Below are positions 50,690-56,904 of a stretch of 64,000 bases of DNA, in pieces (the stretch's first letter is position 1; each line of letters opens with the position of its first letter). Both the position numbers and the translations under genes were made by a program. The notes beneath the pieces were generated by a model, which ran no database searches, was not told where the DNA came from, and saw nothing but the letters and a program-made list of their open reading frames with translations. Origin of the DNA: CAZDWZ01 sp964509425 (GTDB lineage: Bacteria > Bdellovibrionota_C > UBA2361 > SZUA-149 > CAZDWZ01). The DNA lies in NCBI GenBank assembly GCA_964509425.1, contig CAZDWZ010000006.1:248001-312000 (forward strand), given 5' to 3'.

Positions 50690-51922
50690 ATGAGAACGGT
50701 CAACGCAGCTCGACTTCTTGGCGACCTCAAAGCCCTCGCTGAAATCGGCAAAACCTCGGACGGGGGTGTTTCGCGGGTCGCCTTTTCCGTCGAAGACGAA
50801 CTCGGCCGCAATTGGTTCCGGAAGCGGGCTGAGGAATGCGGGCTCGTCTACTCGTGCGACGGAGCAGGCAATCAGTCGGCTACTCTCTTCAGTAATCCCC
50901 CGTCACCGAAGCGCGTGGTCTTCGGCTCGCACCTTGATTCCGTTCCGAACGGAGGCCGATATGATGGTGCGCTCGGAACGCTCGCGGCACTCGAAGCGCT
51001 CCGATGTCTCAAGGAGTCCGGCTACACACCTCCAGTCTCCCTCGAGGTGATGAACTTCACGAGCGAAGAAAATGTTATCCTCCTCATGATGGGAAGCCGT
51101 GCCGTAGCCGGTCTCCTTCGCGAGGAAGATCTCGGAAGAGCAAAAATGGATCCGGTGCTTTTCGACCAGCGGCTGAGCGCACTCGGTATCGATAGAAAGT
51201 CGATTCTCGCTGCAAGACGAAACGATATCGCCGCCTGGCTCGAACTCCACATCGAACAGGCGACCGTGCTCGAAAAATCCGGCATCGACATCGGCGTCGT
51301 AACCGCAATCGTCGGTATCAGAAACTTCCGCCTGACATTCACCGGAGAAGCAGCCCACGCGGGAACGAAGCCTCTCGCGGAACGAAAGGACGCACTCTGG
51401 GGCGCGGCGCAGTTCATTCTGCGGGCAAAGGATCTCATTCTGGGTAAGTTCTCTCCAGGAACCATCAACTTCGGGCAGCTGAAAGTCGAGCCGGGAGCCT
51501 CGAACATTGTTCCCGCTCTGGTGACCCTCGATATGGAGTTTCGAAACGGATCCCCTGACGTGCTGAAGCAAATGGAGCAAGAACTCTTCGCCCTCTTCGA
51601 AGAAACCGGCTCGGAGTTCAGTCTCAAAACCAGCCACCAACCGGTCCCCTCAACGGAGCCGTGCGAGATGAGTGAAACCGTAGTGCGTGCGATTGAAAAA
51701 GCTGCGGACGCGTGCGGCCTCACCCACACACGACTTCTCAGCTTCGCCGGACACGACACGCAGTCAATGTCGCGGATCGCACCGTCGGCGATGTTCTTCG
51801 TTCCGTCAGTAAACGGGGTAAGTCATTCGCCGGAAGAATTTACAGCGGATCAGGATTGTGTGAATGGGGCGAATGTTTTGCTGAACGCGATTCCGGCGCT
51901 GGCGGAGGAATTGGCCGCATAG
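50690..51922 (+). CDS. M20-family N-carbamoyl-L-amino acid / allantoate-type amidohydrolase
   Basis: This 410-residue metal-dependent hydrolase of the HyuC/AllC branch of family M20 shows the expected ligands and motifs: His81 in FGSHLDSVPNGGRYDGALG, the catalytic and metal glutamates in NFTSEEN, the lid-domain sequence AWLELHIEQ, GEAAHAGTKPL, and the C-terminal SFAGHDTQSM with the last metal His and VNGVSHSPEEF. It would cleave N-carbamoyl or ureido substrates in nitrogen salvage. The start at 50690 is preferred because GGAG is nine bases before it. The ATG at 50681 is only one base from that site. It is probably controlled by the divergent TrmB-like gene. Confidence 0.93.
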   Translation: MRTVNAARLLGDLKALAEIGKTSDGGVSRVAFSVEDELGRNWFRKRAEECGLVYSCDGAGNQSATLFSNPPSPKRVVFGSHLDSVPNGGRYDGALGTLAALEALRCLKESGYTPPVSLEVMNFTSEENVILLMMGSRAVAGLLREEDLGRAKMDPVLFDQRLSALGIDRKSILAARRNDIAAWLELHIEQATVLEKSGIDIGVVTAIVGIRNFRLTFTGEAAHAGTKPLAERKDALWGAAQFILRAKDLILGKFSPGTINFGQLKVEPGASNIVPALVTLDMEFRNGSPDVLKQMEQELFALFEETGSEFSLKTSHQPVPSTEPCEMSETVVRAIEKAADACGLTHTRLLSFAGHDTQSMSRIAPSAMFFVPSVNGVSHSPEEFTADQDCVNGANVLLNAIPALAEELAA

Positions 51923-52267
51923 GTAAAACGCTTTCCACGAAGCACGAACATCTCTCCGTTCACACGGATTGCGATTGCACGGGATGTTCGCAACCCAAGA
52001 AAGGTACTCGTCCGGAAAGTAAGAAGAGACAAATTACAGACAATTCGCTGATCAGCCCCTCAGCGCAAAGCAAGATGACGGATATTCATCGGTTCAGAGC
52101 TCCGACCCGAGTCGCCTGTCGACGTTTCATGCTACAGTGACGGTTGGTATTTTCGAACTTTTCCTTTTCTATTTGGCGGTAAGGGGTATGTTTTGATGGC
52201 CTTCGATTGCTCGCGAGTTTTGCTTCGTTGAGCATTCGGACAAACGGTTAACTCCAGGGGTAAGGGC
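51923..52267. other. Intergenic region
   Basis: No gene is seen in about 345 bp. TGCTC/GAGCA near 52210-52235 is a weak inverted repeat in front of the next gene. Confidence 0.45.
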
Positions 52268-52912
52268 GTGCCGATTCACCAAAAGCCGGGATTCGCCCGG
52301 GACTTGTGTGCGTTGGAAACGCGTGCGTTGCAAGACCGCATCGCACTGCTGAGAACGATCGCGGCGGGTGAGCCGCTGATGGAAGACGTCGTCGATTTCG
52401 TCGCGGCAGCGGAGACCTACGCGTTCGGCTCGGTCGCCGTGTACAGTGCCGCTTCCCGGTGGTACCTGCAAGCCGACCGCGTCTACGACCCGACGAAGCT
52501 CGCGCACGCGCTGCAGGTGCCGGCAGTTCCGGTGAATGGCCCGCTGTGCCGCACGGTCGGCGAGGCGTTCATTCTCAGGACTCTCGCCAACAACGACACG
52601 GAGTGGGTATCGATCGGGGGAACTGCGATTCTGCCGCTCGCTGGGAAGGTCGCACGGATCGTCATCGAGGGCGGGCTGCTATACCAGCCGGTGCGGGGTG
52701 CGGTGATCCTCTTCCACGAAGGGGCGCACCTCCTGTTCCGAAGCCCGCTCGGCGCGCGAGTCCGGCCGATCCCGAAGAGTGAAGAGGCGTTCGCGCTCAA
52801 CCTCGAACGGATGCTGCTCAGCCGCGCGGATGCCGTGCTCGGGTCCGACTACCGGGACGCGATCCAGCGGGAGCGGGTTCAAATCATGGACTTGCTCGCC
52901 CATCTTCCCTAA
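52268..52912 (+). CDS. Putative HExxH zinc-metalloprotein (orphan, GC-rich)
   Basis: This 214-residue protein starts at GTG 52268 (then PIHQKPGFARDLCALE), with AGGGG upstream. Residues about 148-158 read ILFHEGAHLLF, an HExxH motif flanked by hydrophobic residues as in zinc-dependent metallopeptidases. About 20 residues later SEEAFALNLERML may supply the third ligand. The N-terminal half is helical. There is no signal peptide, so a cytoplasmic peptidase or toxin-like activity is possible but unproven. Third positions are strongly G/C. Two strong hairpins follow the gene. No family was recognised beyond the motif. Confidence 0.7.
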   Translation: MPIHQKPGFARDLCALETRALQDRIALLRTIAAGEPLMEDVVDFVAAAETYAFGSVAVYSAASRWYLQADRVYDPTKLAHALQVPAVPVNGPLCRTVGEAFILRTLANNDTEWVSIGGTAILPLAGKVARIVIEGGLLYQPVRGAVILFHEGAHLLFRSPLGARVRPIPKSEEAFALNLERMLLSRADAVLGSDYRDAIQRERVQIMDLLAHLP

Positions 52913-52952
52913 GAGCAAGCAACGACAAGCGTGCGGATGAAGAAACCTTTTC

Positions 52953-52988
52953 CGGCGGCTCAGACGAAAGGTAAACCCCGAGCCGCCG
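52953..52988 (+). terminator. First hairpin after gene 52268
   Basis: CGGCGGCTC (52953-52961) pairs perfectly with GAGCCGCCG (52980-52988), 40 nt beyond the stop codon. Confidence 0.65.
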
Positions 52989-53019
52989 CTCACTTCTCTC
53001 GCAGCAGACGATTAGAGAC

Positions 53020-53055
53020 GAACCAAGGAAACGGCTTTGTCCGTTTCCTTGGTTC
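53020..53055. terminator. Perfect 15-bp hairpin between convergent genes
   Basis: GAACCAAGGAAACGG (53020-53034) pairs perfectly with CCGTTTCCTTGGTTC (53041-53055) around a 6-nt loop. It lies between the gene ending at 52912 and the minus-strand gene ending at 53106. Confidence 0.8.
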
Positions 53056-53105
53056 TAAGAACATTTGAGATCCCCTCGTCAGGTCGGCGAGGGTTCGTAG
53101 AGAAA

Positions 53106-53558
53106 CTACTGTCCGAGCGTGCACTCGGCGAGATAGCGAGGACCTTGCGGCGTGATGTAGATGGCGCCGACACTCGACGTTTCCGAGCGAATCGAGCGAT
53201 CGCTTCGGAAGTATCCCGTGGCGTTCAGCGTCGCCGCTCCCGAACCGATCTCGACGAAGGCGTTCGAAGCGTTCTGGCTCCCATGTTCTCCAAAGATCAT
53301 CGCCCGCAAGAACACACCGTTTGGAATCCTGAGATAGGTCTGTCCAGCAAAATCCGATGTACCCCCGGCTGTCGAGGTCAACGTCAGCTCAAACGTTTTC
53401 GTCAGGAGAACCGTCGGCTCGTTATTCGAGTTGACTTGCGGAGCAGGCATCCACATCAGTCGGCAGGTTGCCTTCGGGGCCGCGACCTGTGCGAATGCAG
53501 CGCTTGGGATCAGAATGGCAAAAGCGAGCAAGCTAAGAACCTTCGTGAAACGATTCAT
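53106..53558 (-). CDS. Small secreted beta-rich protein
   Basis: This 150-residue protein begins MNRFTKVLSLLAFAILIPSA with a Sec signal peptide cleaved after AFA. AGGTG precedes the ATG at 53558. The mature protein is beta-rich, Ser/Thr/Asn-rich (TFELTLTSTAGGTSDFAGQTY, FVEIGSGAATLNATGYF) with two cysteines far apart that may form one disulfide. It is probably periplasmic or surface-exposed. It stands alone between hairpins. No family was recognised. Confidence 0.75.
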   Translation of the reverse strand: MNRFTKVLSLLAFAILIPSAAFAQVAAPKATCRLMWMPAPQVNSNNEPTVLLTKTFELTLTSTAGGTSDFAGQTYLRIPNGVFLRAMIFGEHGSQNASNAFVEIGSGAATLNATGYFRSDRSIRSETSSVGAIYITPQGPRYLAECTLGQ

Positions 53559-53744
53559 ATGGATACACCTCATTAGCGAATTGGTTACAGGCGCTTTATG
53601 CCGAAAGGTTCCTGAGAATTTCCTGCGTTCGTCTCAACAGTTTACGGCCCGACTGTGTATGAGACCGAATGTGTCGCTTTGTGATCGAATGTGAACGTTT
53701 CCGAGGGAGATTTTTTTGAGGAGAGGAGGAATTCCGGCGTTCCC

Positions 53745-53790
53745 CTCACGCGCAGTTCCGTAGGACGCTCGTCGCTTGCGTGCTTTTTGG
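53745..53790. repeat. Dispersed palindromic element, diverged partial copy 3
   Basis: CGCGCAGTTCCGTAGGACGC here matches CGCGCAGTTCCGCAGGACGC in the copy at 56580. A related TCGTCGCTTGCGTGCTTT segment follows. The G/C-rich arms are not kept in full. Confidence 0.5.
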
Positions 53791-53805
53791 AAGGGTGAGA
53801 TGCGA

Positions 53806-53850
53806 CGGGAGAGAGAGAAGGCGAACCTTCCGAAGCCAACCTCTCTCCCG
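53806..53850 (-). terminator. Terminator-like hairpin after gene 53884
   Basis: CGGGAGAGAG (53806-53815) pairs perfectly with CTCTCTCCCG (53841-53850). The loop GGCGAACCTTCCGAAGCCAA is nearly the same as that of the hairpin at 32004-32046. Confidence 0.7.
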
Positions 53851-53883
53851 CCGACGAAAACTCATCCGCCGTCTACCGCACGC

Positions 53884-54390
53884 TCAGGTAAGCTTTGATT
53901 GCCAGCCGCTTCCGGTCGAGTGGAATGACCAGTAATGACCGGACGAAGGACCGCCGTCCTTCCCGTCAAAGTCGTTGATCGCCACCGCCAGCACATCCGT
54001 CCACTTCCCAACTCTGACGTTAAACGTGGCGAAGAACGTGCCAACCTTTGCGCTGATCAGGGCAGTGCCGAGGCCGGAATGCATTTCGTTAATCGCCGGC
54101 GAGCGGTCGCCGAAGAGCAGATTGTGTTTGTCGCCTCTTACGAGCAGCGCCGTGTGAATTTCTTCTGCTGTGGCATTTACCACCGCGGCGTATTCGCTCA
54201 GAAGACGACCGGAATCCCTCGCGAGACCGAACTCGACCTTCGGAGGAACGATACAACCCATTTGAATCATGAGGCGCACCGTCGCGCCTTCGAATTTGCC
54301 GGTTCGCCTTGTTCGGGTGTGACACAGCTCCAGTTCCACCCTCTCGTCGCCGACGGGGTAGAAGAACAGGTGTCTCGAAACTTCGTCCAT
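53884..54390 (-). CDS. Unknown protein, paralogue of 32094
   Basis: This 168-residue protein begins MDEVSRHLFFYPVGDERVEL. It aligns along its whole length with the protein at 32094-32594. Shared features are the MxEVxxH start, CHTRTRRTGKF, VEFGLAR, GKWTDVLAVAINDFDG and the closing YWSFHSTGSGWQSKLT. It has no signal peptide or membrane helix. Its codon use is less G/C-biased than the paralogue's, which could mean it has resided longer here. AGAGG lies five bases before the ATG. The 5' leader and 3' terminator are also shared with the paralogue. The function is unknown. Confidence 0.8.
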   Translation of the reverse strand: MDEVSRHLFFYPVGDERVELELCHTRTRRTGKFEGATVRLMIQMGCIVPPKVEFGLARDSGRLLSEYAAVVNATAEEIHTALLVRGDKHNLLFGDRSPAINEMHSGLGTALISAKVGTFFATFNVRVGKWTDVLAVAINDFDGKDGGPSSGHYWSFHSTGSGWQSKLT

Positions 54391-54427
54391 CGCGCCCTCT
54401 GGGAGGAAGAAAGAACTGAAAACCTCG

Positions 54428-54444
54428 ACACTTCTCTCATCCGC
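54428..54444 (-). promoter_or_regulatory. Conserved leader box, second copy
   Basis: Identical to the box at 32632-32648 and at the same distance (38 nt) from the start codon of the paralogous gene at 54390. Confidence 0.5.
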
Positions 54445-54753
54445 AGTCCAAAGATCGGCGAGGCAGATCGAGAACCACGGTTAATGAATCGCTAAACTCG
54501 GAATTTGCTGAAGAGAGATCTGACGAACGGTCGAACCCGCAGAGACTGAAGAATGCCTCCGTCCAAAAAAATAATCAGCGGTTGCGATGCCTTTTGATTG
54601 AACAGTTCGAATACAGTTCGCTAAATTATTCGGCACAACTCAGGATTGTGGGTCGTGGTCGGAGATTGAGCTCAAAGATTCCAAGGCGCAAAGTCACAAA
54701 GGATTGAGAAGTCGTGCTGCTCTCGCGGCGGGATTGCCGTTGCGTGGGCCTTT

Positions 54754-54808
54754 GAAGGGGCAAGACAAACAGAAGCAAATACTCGTAATCCGCAGCTTTT
54801 GCCCCTTC
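54754..54808 (-). terminator. Inverted repeat after gene 54856
   Basis: GAAGGGGCAA (54754-54763) pairs perfectly with TTGCCCCTTC (54799-54808), about 50 nt beyond the stop codon of the minus-strand gene. Its left arm lies in a segment (GCGTGGGC, GAAGGGGC, AGAC) also found just right of repeat copy 2 near 56735. Confidence 0.5.
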
Positions 54809-54855
54809 GCGTCTTAACGATCGGGAGGTTGCGAACTGTCGAGGTCGGATTCACC

Positions 54856-55287
54856 TCAGCGGAACTCGAAGATAGGCTCGCAGCCGAAGGCCTCGTACAT
54901 CCGAACCGCCTGCTTTATGAGCTCCGGCTCGCCGCAACCCGGGCTGTCCGGCTTAACCGGAGAGAAAACGATACAGGTCTTCGGCGCCTGCTCGGGGTGT
55001 GAGCAACTAAAGGCGCAAGCAAGCTCTCGAATTGCGGCACCCTCTTCGGAAGTCTGAATTTCCATGCTCACCAAACACTCGGAAGGAGATTGCTCGATGG
55101 GGAGAGCGTCGCCGCCACGGACCGGTGCGGAATTCACACGGCCCGAATTCGTTTGAGCGGTAGAAGGTGTTTGCGAGAGCAGACAACTTGCTAGCACAAA
55201 GGCAACACCAAAGAGCGCCCAACCCCTGCCTCGTCCGGCGCGAGCAGTTCGGTAATCACGATCACATTTTTGTTTAACAGCTTTCAT
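54856..55287 (-). CDS. Secreted cysteine-containing protein, unknown
   Basis: This 143-residue protein starts MKAVKQKCDRDYRTARAGRG. It has a long basic N-region and a hydrophobic core (WALFGVAFVLASCLLS), then a probable signal cleavage near STAQ, or lipidation at the Cys in LASC. The mature part has six cysteines (SECLVSMEI, ELACAFSCSHPEQAPKTC, SPGCGEPE, FGCEPIFEF). It is probably periplasmic or surface-anchored. The ATG at 55287 is chosen for the signal peptide, and the ribosome binding site is weak. No family was recognised. Confidence 0.65.
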   Translation of the reverse strand: MKAVKQKCDRDYRTARAGRGRGWALFGVAFVLASCLLSQTPSTAQTNSGRVNSAPVRGGDALPIEQSPSECLVSMEIQTSEEGAAIRELACAFSCSHPEQAPKTCIVFSPVKPDSPGCGEPELIKQAVRMYEAFGCEPIFEFR

Positions 55288-55505
55288 CTTATTCCCAGTC
55301 AATGTCGGCGAGTCACCTGAAGAACAATGAGCTTTAGGCGGCTTTGCGATGACTCGCATAAACATTATGACATGCGTTTCACTACAACTGCTTCCGAGAG
55401 CAGCACGGTTAGGCTGAAATCATCCAACACAGATGGGGGTTAGGTGGAATCGAGCGGTTTGCGAAGGTTCTAGGATCACATGCGGCCTGAGCGGAGGCCA
55501 TCCTT

Positions 55506-56564
55506 TTGAGTGAGGCTATGATCGCTTGCGTCGATCTATTCTGTGGCCTCGGCGGACTAACGCACGGCCTTACGCTTGGCGGCGTCAACGTGGTTGCCGG
55601 CATAGATCTTGATTCGCACTGCGAATACCCCTATGAGCAGAACAATTCTGCGCGGTTTATATCTGCAGACGTTCGTGATCTCTCTGGCGACTGCATTAAG
55701 AGTCTATGGAGTAACGGACAAATTCGATTGCTTGCTGGCTGTACACCTTGTCAGTCATTTTCGACTTATAGCCGTAAGGGTCGTCAAACTCGCAAAGATA
55801 CCCGGTGGGAGCTTGTTACAGAATTTGGACGACTAGTCGAAGAATCAGGACCAGATCTCATAACTATGGAGAACGTTCCACAACTGATCGATCATAGGGT
55901 CTTCAAAAGTTTTATTTCGGCGCTAAAAGAATACCACGTGTGGTACGACGTCATTCAATGCGAAAAATTTGGTGTTCCCCAGACGAGGAAACGACTAGTC
56001 CTATTAGCATCGAAGTTTGGACCATTGAAAATCGAATATGCGAGTTCGAAATTCAAAGGACGAGTGACCGTGCGAGATGCGATCAAACATCTTCCAAAAT
56101 TGGCTGCGGGAGAATCGCATTCTAAGGACCGGCTGCATACCGCTTGCCGACTAAGCGCCATAAATCTGCGACGGATTAAAGCATCTCGCCCCGGTGGCAG
56201 CTGGCGAGATTGGCCCACGCCACTTGTTGCTAAGTGCCATCGCAAACGAACGGGAGATACTTACCCGAGCGTTTACGGAAGAATGGAATGGAACCAGCCT
56301 GCGCCCACCATCACCACACAGTGTTTTGGCTACGGTAATGGCCGATTTGGGCACCCTGAGCAGCATCGAGCAATAACTTTAAGGGAGGCCGCGATACTTC
56401 AGACCTTCCCCAAAGATTACCGATTCGTTCAAGAGAGTGAATCGGTACGGTTCAATGTTATTAGGCGCTTAATCGGAAATGCCGTGCCGGTCCGCCTTGG
56501 AGAAGTTATTGCCGAATCGCTTAACCACCATGTCGCAAAGCGGACTAGGCCGACCGAACGCTAA
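55506..56564 (+). CDS. DNA (cytosine-5) methyltransferase, solitary
   Basis: This 352-residue protein has the ordered motifs of a C5-cytosine methyltransferase: motif I DLFCGLGGLTHG for S-adenosylmethionine, motif IV GCTPCQSFS with catalytic Cys82, motif VI MENVPQL, motif VIII VPQTRKRLVLLA, motif IX REAAILQTFP and motif X IGNAVPVRL. The variable target-recognition region is short. The start is TTG 55506 or ATG 55518. No restriction endonuclease gene lies next to it, so it is either a solitary regulatory methylase or a remnant of a restriction system. It looks less G/C-biased than its neighbours, which fits recent transfer. The target sequence is unknown. Confidence 0.93.
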   Translation: MSEAMIACVDLFCGLGGLTHGLTLGGVNVVAGIDLDSHCEYPYEQNNSARFISADVRDLSGDCIKSLWSNGQIRLLAGCTPCQSFSTYSRKGRQTRKDTRWELVTEFGRLVEESGPDLITMENVPQLIDHRVFKSFISALKEYHVWYDVIQCEKFGVPQTRKRLVLLASKFGPLKIEYASSKFKGRVTVRDAIKHLPKLAAGESHSKDRLHTACRLSAINLRRIKASRPGGSWRDWPTPLVAKCHRKRTGDTYPSVYGRMEWNQPAPTITTQCFGYGNGRFGHPEQHRAITLREAAILQTFPKDYRFVQESESVRFNVIRRLIGNAVPVRLGEVIAESLNHHVAKRTRPTER

Positions 56565-56579
56565 TTCAAATGGTGGTGT

Positions 56580-56735
56580 AGCCGCGAGAGGAGCATCACG
56601 GCCCTCCCCCCGCGCGCAGTTCCGCAGGACGCATGCTGCTCGCGTCCTTTCAGGATCTCGCTTCGGCCGAGGATGTTTGAGCACGGGGGGAGGGTCGGGA
56701 TGAGCTCGCAGCGGCGGGGGGTGTGTCTCTGCGTG
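56580..56735. repeat. Dispersed palindromic element, copy 2
   Basis: This element matches 48151-48306 over its whole length. The arms are GGCCCTCCCCCCG (56600-56612) and CGGGGGGAGGGTC (56684-56696). The single change C to T still allows a G-U pair in RNA. It lies between the methylase and the giant TSP3 gene. Confidence 0.75.
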
Positions 56736-56825
56736 GGCTCCTGAAGGGGCGAGACTAAAAGTAGAATCGACGATCAGACTTCCGCGGGCCCTGCCCCCCT
56801 TCGCTCCTGCCGGAGCTTCGGGGGG

Positions 56826-56859
56826 TCGAAAAGTTCGCCGTTCCAGGCGAACTTTTCGA
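56826..56859 (-). terminator. Distal hairpin after the TSP3 gene
   Basis: CGAAAAGTTCGCC (56827-56839) pairs perfectly with GGCGAACTTTTCG (56846-56858) around a 6-nt loop. It is the second of two hairpins after the minus-strand giant gene. Confidence 0.75.
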
Positions 56860-56863
56860 AATG

Positions 56864-56896
56864 GACCCCATGCAGCCGGGAGAGCTGCATGGGGTC
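56864..56896 (-). terminator. Proximal hairpin after the TSP3 gene
   Basis: GACCCCATGCAGC (56864-56876) pairs perfectly with GCTGCATGGGGTC (56884-56896) around a 7-nt loop, eight bases beyond the stop codon of the giant gene. Confidence 0.8.
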
Positions 56897-56904
56897 TTCT
56901 TCCA

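Larger units (their letters stand above)
53559..53883. other. Intergenic region with repeat fragment and terminator
   Basis: No gene is seen. The segment carries the diverged third copy of the dispersed element (53745-53790) and the shared terminator 53806-53850. Confidence 0.5.
54391..54855. other. Intergenic region with leader box and inverted repeat
   Basis: No supported gene. It contains the leader box at 54428-54444 and an inverted repeat, GAAGGGGCAA (54754-54763) with TTGCCCCTTC (54799-54808). Confidence 0.5.

Noticed and set aside
4217..54444. Orphan genes as integron gene cassettes with attC sites
   Set aside because: The hairpins lack the RYYYAAC/GTTRRRY core boxes, the genes point both ways and are separated by ordinary chromosomal genes, and no integron integrase is present.
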